Source: Rickettsiales bacterium (GTDB taxonomy: Bacteria; Pseudomonadota; Alphaproteobacteria; Rickettsiales; UBA1997). From it: DNA of 9,445 nucleotides. Below the pieces are notes generated by a model. The model worked only from the letters and a program-made list of their open reading frames with translations. It did not search any database and was not told the DNA's origin. The translations under genes were made by a program, and so were the position numbers. Shown here in pieces: positions 1 through 7,143 of the stretch. Within the stretch, counting starts at the first letter, position 1; every line of letters starts with the position of its first letter. The stretch spans positions 1 through 9,445 of the forward strand of contig CANEUK010000038.1 in assembly GCA_947441695.1 (NCBI GenBank), given 5' to 3'.

Positions 1-1
1 G

Positions 2-178
2 CGCGATTTAAATGTTTTGGCAAAAAAACAAACGGCAGAAAAATTTTGTGAATTAATAAGCCAAAATATTGGCAAATTTGAAATTGCCAAACCTTGGCGT
101 TACGTTATTGTTCCAACTAACCGAATTAAAATTACCGCTACAATCGATGTTTTGCTTGGCTTTTTGGATAAAAATTAA
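2..178 (+). CDS. 3' end of a gene, possibly type III restriction / DEAD-helicase subunit C-terminus
   Basis: An open frame enters from the left edge and runs 58 codons to TAA at 176-178, ending in GFLDKN. The segment AKKQTAEKFCELIS, then KPWRYVIVP, resembles the extreme C-terminus of type III restriction (Res) and related DEAD/DEAH helicases. There a 'Kk-aAe-wC' helix is followed by 'KpWrYlLIPHD'. The family's HD after the proline is replaced here by TN, so the match is from memory and partial. No catalytic motif lies inside the window, so the function cannot be tested here. The stop codon lies inside the direct repeat that recurs before purL. I am confident it is a real gene end because of its natural residue composition, and only moderately confident of the family. 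Confidence 0.5.
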   Translation, partial: RDLNVLAKKQTAEKFCELISQNIGKFEIAKPWRYVIVPTNRIKITATIDVLLGFLDKN

Positions 179-230
179 TGAACTAGCAAAATTCGCGACC
201 AATTCAAAAAAACCAATCAAAAAAATCTAT
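167..230 (+). repeat. ~62-bp direct repeat, copy 1
   Basis: Starts GATAAAAATTAATGAACTAG and continues through a shared core ATTCGCGACCAATTC and an A-rich tail. It matches 1568-1631 almost base for base. I see four substitutions, all transitions, and one length change in an A run (7 versus 8). This copy overlaps the last codons and stop of the upstream gene. Confidence 0.85.
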
Positions 231-315
231 TGCAGATGCATCGTTTTACTATCTCAATCGGCAATTCAAGACAAACCCAAATTCGATAAAAGTCGAGTTT
301 GATTTAAAAAAATAA
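187..315 (+). pseudogene. possible 3' remnant of an unidentified gene
   Basis: A frame open from 187 (TAG at 184-186) to TAA at 313-315 contains IADASFYYLNRQF followed by NPNSIKVEFDLKK. From about 229 on it has the composition of a genuine protein C-terminus with alternating hydrophobic residues, rather than the Lys/Asn/Ile noise of random AT-rich DNA. It has no start of its own, since its 5' part is the direct repeat. It may be the tail of a gene whose front was lost when this region was rearranged. An overlapping frame (69-302) is open too but reads as noise. Chance remains quite possible. Confidence 0.25.
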
Positions 316-326
316 ATTAGAAAAAC

Positions 327-1556
327 ATGAACGATCAACAGTCGGAAAGACTAACAAAAAAATCAGCTTACAATGCGATTGATAGCAATTGGAATAATGA
401 GAATTTTAAAAAAAATTTTGAAGAAATTCGTAAAAATCCAGGTTCAAATTATTTTGACAAAGTTGGTCTTTTTAAGGAATTGCCAGATTTAGAGCGGGAG
501 AAAAAAGAGGTTATTTCAAATTTAGAAAAAATTAATTCTGAAATAAAAGTTTTAGAAGAAGAAAACGCTAATTTAATAGCAAAAAACACAGATCTTAAAA
601 CTTCAATTGAGAATCTTGAAGAAGTGGCAGAAAGCTTGAGCGAAAAAAATAAAACATCAGATGAAACTCTAAAATTAAAAAATTCTAAAGAAGAAGAATT
701 AAATCAGGCAATCAAGAATCTGGAAGGTAAAAAAACTAAACTTGAGAAACAAATAAACGGCGGAGAATTTGAAGGAGAAGCCTTTGAAGGGCTTGATGTC
801 AAATTCACTAATTTAACAAAAGAAATTAGCGAATTATCTGAAGAAAAAACTGTCTTAAAGACTGATATTGAATCATTAATAAGCGAACAAAGCAAACTTG
901 AGATTGAAATCAATGGCGGCGGAGAACTAGTTGATGGAACTTTTGACGAAGGACTTATAAAGCTAAAAAAACATTTACAAAAAAATATCGAAGAACTCAA
1001 AAACGATCAAAGCGTAGCGCAAAATTTAGCAGAAATTAAAAAGGAGAACAAAAAACAGGCTGGATACTTGGTTTGGTTCATTATTGGTTGCCTTCTTATT
1101 TTTCTTGCTGTTGCGGGATTTGGAATCTGTAGCGCGGCGGACGTGATTGACAAATATGCAACTTTTGCTGGTTTAGGGCTAAATCCTTTTGGTTTATTTT
1201 TGCTAAAAATTCCTTCCTCTCTTTTAATTTTGGGGTCAATATCTGGAGTAATAATTTTGCTCTCAAAATTGATTGATATGATTAAAAGAATTTTTGATCA
1301 GCAGCGCGATATTTCGCAAATTTTAGCAATTGCAGAAACTATTGACAAAAAAACTACCGAATTTTTTGTTGAAACAATGAATGGTGAAGAAGCTTTTGAA
1401 GAAAAAATTAGAGAAATAAAAAATCCTCACTTCAAATTTATTGCCCATTATTTGCAAAGAATTGGAACCACAGAAATCAAAGCCAAAAATCAAATGACTC
1501 CGAAACAAATCTTAAAAACCGTAACTCAAATTGCCCAAATAATTAAAAAAAATTAG
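327..1556 (+). CDS. coiled-coil protein with two membrane segments, unknown function
   Basis: A 409-residue protein I do not recognise. Residues about 50-245 are Glu/Lys/Leu-rich with heptad-like spacing (long coiled coil), interrupted by two Gly-rich breaks containing INGG at 143-146 and 195-198. These breaks begin similar segments 52 residues apart, so the coiled coil contains an internal duplication. Two hydrophobic segments follow (about 246-268 and 293-315), separated by a ~25-residue loop, then a soluble C-terminal tail of about 90 residues. There is no signal peptide, so the simplest topology is a hairpin in the inner membrane with both long ends in the cytoplasm. The start at 327 is the first ATG after a stop-rich leader; no Shine-Dalgarno site is evident. 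It lies between the two copies of the direct repeat, is more AT-rich than the following purL half, and may be acquired. Confidence 0.85.
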   Translation: MNDQQSERLTKKSAYNAIDSNWNNENFKKNFEEIRKNPGSNYFDKVGLFKELPDLEREKKEVISNLEKINSEIKVLEEENANLIAKNTDLKTSIENLEEVAESLSEKNKTSDETLKLKNSKEEELNQAIKNLEGKKTKLEKQINGGEFEGEAFEGLDVKFTNLTKEISELSEEKTVLKTDIESLISEQSKLEIEINGGGELVDGTFDEGLIKLKKHLQKNIEELKNDQSVAQNLAEIKKENKKQAGYLVWFIIGCLLIFLAVAGFGICSAADVIDKYATFAGLGLNPFGLFLLKIPSSLLILGSISGVIILLSKLIDMIKRIFDQQRDISQILAIAETIDKKTTEFFVETMNGEEAFEEKIREIKNPHFKFIAHYLQRIGTTEIKAKNQMTPKQILKTVTQIAQIIKKN

Positions 1557-1567
1557 TCATAAATTTT

Positions 1568-1631
1568 GATAAAAACTAACAAACTAGCAAAATTCGCGAC
1601 CAATTCAAAAAAACTAATCAAAAAAAATCTT
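1568..1631 (+). repeat. ~62-bp direct repeat, copy 2 (purL leader)
   Basis: Second copy of the repeat at 167-230, starting GATAAAAACTAACAAACTAG and ending directly at the purL ATG (1632). It even keeps the Asp-Lys-Asn-stop codons that end the upstream gene in copy 1. That fits a duplicated gene-end/leader segment, with purL once directly following the upstream gene. The repeat is not palindromic beyond the short TCGCGA. Confidence 0.85.
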
Positions 1632-2771
1632 ATGAAACAAATCGAAATTACTAAGCAACTTGTTAAAGACCATAATTTAACCGAAGGCGAATATGCCAAA
1701 GTTTTGGAAATTTTGGGGCGCGTGCCGACAATTACGGAGCTGGGAATTTTTTCGGCAATGTGGTCGGAACATTGTTCTTACAAATCAACCAAAAAATGGC
1801 TGAAAACCATGCACACAACCGCGCCGTGGGTGATTTGCGGGCCGGGAGAAAATGCGGGCGTAATTGATATTGGTGATGGGCAAGCGGTGGTTTTTAAAAT
1901 GGAAAGTCATAATCATCCGTCTTTCATCGAGCCTTATCAAGGTGCGGCAACGGGCGTTGGTGGAATTTTACGCGACGTTTTTACCATGGGCGCGCGCCCA
2001 ATTGCCAATTTAAACGCGCTGCGTTTTGGCGATATTAATCATCCAAAAACCAAGCAATTGGTCAACGGCGCGGTTTCGGGAATTGGCGGTTATGGAAATT
2101 GCGTTGGCGTGCCAACGGTTGGCGGCGAAGTTACTTTTGATAAAAGCTACAATGGCAATATTATCGTAAATGCGATGACGGTTGGTTTGGCCGATTCTGA
2201 CAAAATTTTCTATTCCGCCGCTTCGCAAATTGGCGCAAGTGTGGTTTATGTTGGTTCAAAAACCGGTCGCGACGGAATTAATGGCGCGGTTATGGCGTCG
2301 GACGAATTTAAAGAAGGCGACGAAGATAAACGCCCAACGGTGCAAGTTGGCGATCCGTTTGCGGAAAAACTTTTGCTCGAAGCTTGCATGGAATTAATGC
2401 AATCGGATTGTATTCTTTCAATTCAAGATATGGGCGCGGCGGGTTTGACTTCGTCTAGTTTTGAAATGTCGGGCAAAGGCGGCACCGGAATTGAGCTTAA
2501 TTTAGAAAATGTGCCGATGCGCGAAACCGGAATGACGCCTTACGAAATCATGCTTTCGGAATCTCAAGAAAGAATGTTGATGATTATCAAGCCAGAACGC
2601 GAAGATTTTGCCAAACAAATTTTCGAAAAATGGGGCCTTGATTTTGCGGTGATTGGAATTGTGACAAATACTGGTCGCGTGGTGATAAAAATGAACGACG
2701 AAATTTACGCTGATATTCCATCAGAACCTTTGTCGCAAAACGCTCCAGAATATGACCGAGCTTGGGTTTAG
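1632..2771 (+). CDS. purL: phosphoribosylformylglycinamidine synthase, N-terminal half (split PurL)
   Basis: FGAM synthetase converts FGAR to FGAM with ATP and glutamine-derived ammonia (step 4 of purine synthesis); the small type works with PurQ and PurS. These 379 residues cover the N-terminal domain and the first PurM-like AIRS pair. Visible family motifs are AMWSEHCSYKSTK (42-54), GPGENAGV (70-77), MESHNHPS (90-97) in the ATP/metal site, GNCVGVPTVGGE (155-166), QDMGAAGL (265-272) and SESQERML (309-316). The protein stops after EYDRAWV, where full-length alphaproteobacterial PurL continues with a linker into the second half, found at 5700. I chose ATG 1632 because homology starts there; an upstream in-frame ATG (1566) would translate the repeat. 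No internal stop or frameshift is seen, and base use is richer in G+C than in the flanking accessory genes. Confidence 0.95.
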   Translation: MKQIEITKQLVKDHNLTEGEYAKVLEILGRVPTITELGIFSAMWSEHCSYKSTKKWLKTMHTTAPWVICGPGENAGVIDIGDGQAVVFKMESHNHPSFIEPYQGAATGVGGILRDVFTMGARPIANLNALRFGDINHPKTKQLVNGAVSGIGGYGNCVGVPTVGGEVTFDKSYNGNIIVNAMTVGLADSDKIFYSAASQIGASVVYVGSKTGRDGINGAVMASDEFKEGDEDKRPTVQVGDPFAEKLLLEACMELMQSDCILSIQDMGAAGLTSSSFEMSGKGGTGIELNLENVPMRETGMTPYEIMLSESQERMLMIIKPEREDFAKQIFEKWGLDFAVIGIVTNTGRVVIKMNDEIYADIPSEPLSQNAPEYDRAWV

Positions 2772-2793
2772 AGTTTAATTTATTACGAAAAAA

Positions 2794-4575
2794 ATGCCAA
2801 CCAACCAAGAAAAAAAGCTAAAAGAAGATTTGTTAAAAGCCTTGATGATGGGCTTGGAAAGGTCGAAAGAAGAAACGGAAAATGGCTATAAAATTTCATT
2901 AAAAAAATTAACTAATTTTAAAAATTCTGCCAACGAAACCGCGCTACATTTGGCTTGTCGTGAAAATAAAATTAAGGCAGCAAAGTTTTTTCTTGAACAA
3001 AAGGTTGATGCGATTGCGCTAAACAACCAAAACCAATTTGCAATTGAACTTACAAAAAATCAGGAAATTCGCGATTTGATTAAAACTTCTAAAAGTTGGA
3101 AATGGCTTGAGGCAGAACTTGGTTCTTATCAAAGAATTAAAGAGAGCGGATCAATAGATTTTAACAAAGCAGAATTTGCACAAGAAAACTGGCAAAAACA
3201 TATCAAAAAAATTGAACTTTATGAAAAGTTTTCAATCGAAGAAAGCCAAAAAATTAAAGAATTTTCAAAAGATTCAAAATCTTCTCAGGTCGAAATTATT
3301 TTAACAAAAAACGAACAAATTAGCTCTTCGAACAATTTTGAACAAGCTGTAAAACAAGAGAAATTACCAAATTTTCAAGATCTTTGGCGCGAACAAAAAC
3401 TTAAAGCCGATAAAGAAGAAGCAGACAAACAAGAAGAGTTAAAAATAAGAAATCGCGAAACAAATCTTATGTTTGCTGAAGAAAAACATAAAAAAGAGGC
3501 TGACAAAATTGAAGAAAAAGCATTAAAAGATGTCGCAAATCGCAATTCTCAAAAATTGCAGGCAAAATTAGCTAAACAAAAAAAACCAAAAAAAATTGGC
3601 AAAGAAGATGCCGCCAAAAAAGCAGAAGAAGATCTTTTGTTAGAAGTAGCCATAAAAGAGGCGCAAATCCAAAGAGTAGAATCTAAAGAAATGAAGTATC
3701 GGCAAGTTTTAGATTTTAATAAATTTTTAAACGAAATTCACTCAGATCTTAAACTTTCAAAAGAAGTTAAGATTGATTTAGAAGTGCCAAACTTAGAAGA
3801 AATTCAGCGCGATTATTTAGGAGATATTTTGTTGACAGCCGTTTTAAAGAAAGAAATTTTGGCGGTTGAAAAAATTTTAAGCCATTCTTTAAAAGAACAA
3901 TTTATTAATTTTAAAGATGTCGATTATAACGCAAATTCTTTGAATATTGCTTGCGCAATTGGAGCTTTTGACATTGCTAAATTGTTGATTGAACAAGGTA
4001 TTGATGTAAAAGCTTTTGACTCTAAAAAAAATAGCGCCTTGCATTTTTGTGCCGCCAAAAAAGATCAAAAAACTTCTCCAGAAAATCCCAGTTTAAAAGA
4101 ATCTGGTTTGAAAAAAACCGTTCAAAGCTCTGAAATTGCCAAAATGATCACTTTAAAATGCGACAATGATTGGGAGTTTTTATTTTTAAAAAACTCAAAC
4201 AAACTTTCGGCTGCCGAAATTTGTTGCAAAGCTTCGGGCAATTGGATGGTTTTAAAAAATATTTTAGAAACTTCGGCTTACAAAACCAATTCGGACAACA
4301 TGACAACTCTCTATCTAAAATTACAAACTTCTGGATATGAAAAACATCCCGAAAACACAGATGGAAAGATAAACGAACAGGTTCTTAGATTATTAGAAAT
4401 AATTGAAGCGGTTCCTCAATATAAAAAACATTCCGAAAACAAAGATGGGAATATAAACAAAGAGGTTCCTAAAAAAAATTCGACCAAACAAACTCCTTCA
4501 AGCATTTGCGCACCCTCTCAAGGATCTGACAAACTTGAGGCAAATTCCTTAAGCGTTGTTGGGTTTATCAAGTAA
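2794..4575 (+). CDS. ankyrin-repeat / coiled-coil protein
   Basis: A 593-residue soluble protein with no signal peptide or membrane segment. Residues 47-79 form an ankyrin repeat (NETALHLACRENKIKAAKFF). A second ankyrin block lies at about 340-425, with NSLNIACAIGAFDIAKLLIE (380-399) and NSALHFCAAKK (413-423). Between them, about 130-310, is a Lys/Glu-rich, probably helical coiled-coil stretch. The C-terminus contains a 28-residue-spaced repeat starting at Tyr515 and Tyr543. Ankyrin proteins mediate protein binding and in intracellular bacteria are often secreted effectors, but nothing here shows secretion. The gene starts 22 bases after the stop of purL's first half and is followed 25 bases later by the MBOAT chimera, so it is part of the DNA splitting purL. 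It is AT-rich compared with purL's first half. The ankyrin call is firm; the role is unknown. Confidence 0.85.
   Translation: MPTNQEKKLKEDLLKALMMGLERSKEETENGYKISLKKLTNFKNSANETALHLACRENKIKAAKFFLEQKVDAIALNNQNQFAIELTKNQEIRDLIKTSKSWKWLEAELGSYQRIKESGSIDFNKAEFAQENWQKHIKKIELYEKFSIEESQKIKEFSKDSKSSQVEIILTKNEQISSSNNFEQAVKQEKLPNFQDLWREQKLKADKEEADKQEELKIRNRETNLMFAEEKHKKEADKIEEKALKDVANRNSQKLQAKLAKQKKPKKIGKEDAAKKAEEDLLLEVAIKEAQIQRVESKEMKYRQVLDFNKFLNEIHSDLKLSKEVKIDLEVPNLEEIQRDYLGDILLTAVLKKEILAVEKILSHSLKEQFINFKDVDYNANSLNIACAIGAFDIAKLLIEQGIDVKAFDSKKNSALHFCAAKKDQKTSPENPSLKESGLKKTVQSSEIAKMITLKCDNDWEFLFLKNSNKLSAAEICCKASGNWMVLKNILETSAYKTNSDNMTTLYLKLQTSGYEKHPENTDGKINEQVLRLLEIIEAVPQYKKHSENKDGNINKEVPKKNSTKQTPSSICAPSQGSDKLEANSLSVVGFIK
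4336..4470 (+). repeat. imperfect tandem repeat (84-bp period) inside the ankyrin gene
   Basis: Two related units begin at 4336 and 4420. They encode YEKHPENTDGKINEQV and YKKHSENKDGNINKEV. DNA identity is high in AAAAACAT-CCGAAAAC and lower between. After the second unit the protein becomes a Ser/Pro-rich tail. Confidence 0.8.
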
Positions 4576-4600
4576 AAAATAATTTAAAAAATTAGTATAA

Positions 4601-5683
4601 ATGGTTTTTAGCTCCAATATTTTTCTCTTCGCGTTTTTGCCGCTAACGCTGTTTTTCTATTTTTTATTGCCCAAAAAATTGGCGACAAAAAATGTTAGAA
4701 ACGCCATTTTGCTGATCGCCAGCCTGCTTTTCTACGCTTGGGGCGAAATGCATTATTTGTGGCTTTTAGGGTTTTCCATCGCGGCGAATTATTTTTTTGG
4801 AATATTAATTCACAAAAAATCACGCAATTTTTTCATCACAATTGCCGTCATTTTTAACCTCGCGCTGCTTGGTTATTTCAAATATTCCAACTTCTTAATT
4901 GAAAATTTAAACCAGTTTTTTTCGCTGCAAATTGCCAATAAAAAAATCAGCCTGCCAATTGGAATTTCGTTTTTCACCTTTCACGCCATTTCTTATTTAA
5001 TCGATATTTATCGCAGAAAATGTCGCCCGCAAAAAAATATTTTTGACCTAGCGCTTTACATCGCTTTTTTCCCGCAGCTGATCGCCGGACCAATTGTGCG
5101 TTATAATTTTATCGAAAAATATTTAACCAAACGCAGCCATAATTTCTTCGCCACAACTTATGGAATTCGCCGTTTTATAATTGGTTTGGGCAAAAAAATT
5201 ATCATCGCCAATCCGCTTGGCGAATTTGCCGACGTAATTTTTTCTTCGCCTTTAATCGAAATAAATTCGCCTTTAGCTTGGGCGGGACTTGTTTGTTATA
5301 CATTACAAATCTATTTCGATTTTTCAGGCTATTGCGATATGGCCGTTGGGCTGGCGCGAATTTTTGGTTTCAAATTCCCCGAAAATTTCAATTATCCTTA
5401 TATTTCAAGATCAATAAAAGAATTTTGTAGAAGGTGGCACAAACCCATTTTTTCAGAAAATAAAAATAAAAATTTGCCGATAATTTTTACCTACAAAGAT
5501 TCTTACTTTGCAGATTTAATTCCGCTTGTTTCTGAACATTTTTCACAAAGTTTTTATATCAATGAATTTCCTTGTGATTTAGATTTTTCAATCTTACAAA
5601 AACGCCGTCCAAACGTTGTCATTCAAGAGTTCTGGGAAGGTCGAGTTGAAGTTGTTTTAAGAAAATGCAAACCTTCTTTTTAA
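4601..5683 (+). CDS. chimera: MBOAT (AlgI-like) N-terminus fused to AlgJ/DHHW-type SGNH C-terminus
   Basis: Residues 1-280 are a typical AlgI/PatA-type membrane-bound O-acyltransferase: the start MVFSSNIFLFAFLPL, many hydrophobic helices, LPIGISFFTFHAISYLID (118-135), FFPQLIAGPIVRY (156-168), YFDFSGYCDMAVG (238-250) and NYPYISRSIKEFCRRWH (264-280). There the family normally continues 'ISLSxWxRDYLYIPLGG' and on to the GLWHG motif with the invariant catalytic His. All of that is missing. Instead, residues about 291-356 match the tail of AlgJ/AlgX (DHHW) acetyltransferases: a KDSY block (299-302, family RDSFG, nucleophile Ser), LIPLVSEHFSQ and RRPNVVIQEF. MBOAT and AlgJ partners are usually adjacent and together O-acetylate polysaccharides across the inner membrane, so an in-frame deletion joined them around 5441-5470. 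The reading frame is intact, but neither enzyme is complete. Most likely it is a remnant; a new function is possible. Confidence 0.8.
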   Translation: MVFSSNIFLFAFLPLTLFFYFLLPKKLATKNVRNAILLIASLLFYAWGEMHYLWLLGFSIAANYFFGILIHKKSRNFFITIAVIFNLALLGYFKYSNFLIENLNQFFSLQIANKKISLPIGISFFTFHAISYLIDIYRRKCRPQKNIFDLALYIAFFPQLIAGPIVRYNFIEKYLTKRSHNFFATTYGIRRFIIGLGKKIIIANPLGEFADVIFSSPLIEINSPLAWAGLVCYTLQIYFDFSGYCDMAVGLARIFGFKFPENFNYPYISRSIKEFCRRWHKPIFSENKNKNLPIIFTYKDSYFADLIPLVSEHFSQSFYINEFPCDLDFSILQKRRPNVVIQEFWEGRVEVVLRKCKPSF

Positions 5684-5699
5684 CTAACTAATTTTTTAC

Positions 5700-6722
5700 A
5701 TGTCTAATCAAGTTTTCCAAAATCTAAAAACTCTTCTACAAACTCCAAATTTGGCTTCCAAAAAGTGGATTTACGAGCAATATGACTCACAGGTTATGAA
5801 CGACACAATTTACACACGTGGTGACGCGGCGATTGTTCGGGTTCACGGAACCAAAAAAGCACTAGCAATTTCTACCGATTGCACGCCGCGCTATGTTGAA
5901 GCCGATGCTTTTGAAGGCGCAAAACAAGCGGTTGCCGAAACTTATCGCAATATCTCGGCGGTTGGCGGAAAACCTTTGGCAATTACAAATTGTTTGAATT
6001 TTGGCAATCCGCAAAAACCCGAAATTATGGGACAAATTGTTCGCGCCATTCAAGGAATTACCGAAGCTTGCAAAGTTTTAGATTATCCAGTGGTGTCGGG
6101 AAATGTTTCGCTCTACAACGAAACTGATGGAAAAGCCATTCAACCAACTCCCGCAATTGGCGGCGTTGGTTTGTTGAAAGATCTTGAAAAAAGATGCGAT
6201 GCCAAATTTAAGGTTTTAGGAGACGAAGTTTTTGTTATTGGTAAAAATTTTGGTCACCTAAATTGCTCTTTATTTGAAAGCGAAATTAGCAAAATAGAGA
6301 ACAAAAAAAACCCACCAAAAGTTGATTTACTCGAAGAGAAAAAAAATTCTGAATTTGTGCGAGAATTAATCGAAAACTCTACAATTAACGCTTGTCACGA
6401 CATTTCTGACGGCGGTTTGTTGGTGGCTTTGTTTGAAATGTGCAATTTTCAATTAGGCTGCGACCTTGATTTATCACATTTAAAATCAATAAGTAGTTTA
6501 TCAGATGACGAAATTTTATTTGGCGAAGATCAATCGCGATATTTAGTGGCGGTTGATTTGGCAATTTCTGGTGAATTTAGAAAAAAAGCTGAAAAAAAAG
6601 GCGTGGCTTTAACTAAAATTGGCGTGGTTTCTAAAGAAAAAATTCGTCTTAATAATTTTGAGGTTGAAGTTGAAGAATTAACCAAACTTAATGAAATGGT
6701 TCTTGAAAAAAAATTTTCTTAA
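5700..6722 (+). CDS. purL: phosphoribosylformylglycinamidine synthase, C-terminal half (split PurL)
   Basis: This 340-residue protein supplies the second PurM-like AIRS pair of PurL. It starts within the usual inter-half linker (NLKTLLQTPNLASKKWIYEQ) and runs through GDAAIVRVHGTKKALA (41-56), TDCTPRYVEADAFEGAKQAV (59-78), LNFGNPQKPEIMGQ (99-112), PVVSGNVSLYNET (130-142), IGGVGLL (153-159), HDISDGGL (233-240) and FGEDQSRYLV (274-283), to a near-normal C-terminus. Together with the half at 1632 it gives about 719 residues, close to a complete small-type PurL of roughly 735. The start codon ATG 5700 lies 16 bases after the chimera's stop. All expected blocks are present without frameshift, which argues for a functional two-chain enzyme over decay. 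Its 5' part is richer in G+C than its 3' part. Confidence 0.93.
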   Translation: MSNQVFQNLKTLLQTPNLASKKWIYEQYDSQVMNDTIYTRGDAAIVRVHGTKKALAISTDCTPRYVEADAFEGAKQAVAETYRNISAVGGKPLAITNCLNFGNPQKPEIMGQIVRAIQGITEACKVLDYPVVSGNVSLYNETDGKAIQPTPAIGGVGLLKDLEKRCDAKFKVLGDEVFVIGKNFGHLNCSLFESEISKIENKKNPPKVDLLEEKKNSEFVRELIENSTINACHDISDGGLLVALFEMCNFQLGCDLDLSHLKSISSLSDDEILFGEDQSRYLVAVDLAISGEFRKKAEKKGVALTKIGVVSKEKIRLNNFEVEVEELTKLNEMVLEKKFS

Positions 6723-6734
6723 AAAAACACCCTC

Positions 6735-6774
6735 CAAAGTTTAAAAAATAATTTTTCTTTGATTTTTAACTTTG
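6735..6774 (+). terminator. weak AT-rich hairpin after purL C-half
   Basis: CAAAGTTTAAAAA at 6735-6747 pairs with TTTTTAACTTTG at 6763-6774 with one bulged base and a ~15-base loop. It is the only inverted repeat in the 82-base gap before the lipoprotein genes. It lacks a G+C-rich stem and a following T tract, so a terminator role is a weak guess. Confidence 0.2.
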
Positions 6775-6804
6775 AAACTGAATTCAATCTTACAAAAAAC
6801 TTAA

Positions 6805-7131
6805 ATGAAAAAAAAATTCTTCTTATTTGGTTTATTATTTCTTTTAGGTTCTTGCAGTTTGTTTGCTGAATCAATGCCAAAAGCTTGGCAATGGGGAGCA
6901 AAACCTCGCCCTTTAACTGGGGTTAAAAATTTTCCGCCAGCTAACACCGAATATGGAAAAGGATTTCGTGACGGATGCACTTCGGCTTGGGACGCGGTAA
7001 GTAAAGGCTTATTAAGCGACATTAAAGGTCAATATGATTACAGGCGCATGCTAAAAAGTTCTGATTACAACACTGGTTGGTGGGACGCCTACGAACAATG
7101 CACTTATATTTTAGATTGGGACCTTGCTTAA
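6805..7131 (+). CDS. small lipoprotein of the GC-block family, member 1
   Basis: A 108-residue predicted lipoprotein. It has two or three Lys after Met, a hydrophobic segment, and lipobox LGSC with lipidated Cys17 followed by Ser, so there is no Asp +2 inner-membrane signal. The mature part carries EYGKGFRDGC (49-58) and, 41 residues on, YNTGWWDAYEQC with Cys99. These two cysteines and the Gly/aromatic pattern recur in the next four genes. I do not recognise the family. It is the first gene of the array, 82 bases after purL's C-half, and its ATG is preceded by an A/T leader without a clear ribosome site. The shortest member, it seems to be the minimal domain: lipid anchor, a ~30-residue linker and the two-Cys domain. 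Envelope location is inferred. Confidence 0.85.
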   Translation: MKKKFFLFGLLFLLGSCSLFAESMPKAWQWGAKPRPLTGVKNFPPANTEYGKGFRDGCTSAWDAVSKGLLSDIKGQYDYRRMLKSSDYNTGWWDAYEQCTYILDWDLA

Positions 7132-7143
7132 AATTATTTTTTC

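Noticed and set aside
69..302. 77-codon open frame overlapping the upstream gene end
   Set aside because: Its first part is out of frame with the well-supported gene ending at 178, and the rest translates the direct repeat; composition is noise-like.
1566..1631. N-terminal extension of purL from ATG 1566
   Set aside because: It would translate the intergenic repeat, and PurL homology begins at Met 1632.
6758..6786. Sigma-70-like pair TTGATT / TTCAAT before the lipoprotein array
   Set aside because: The poor -10 match and the very AT-rich background make such pairs common by chance.
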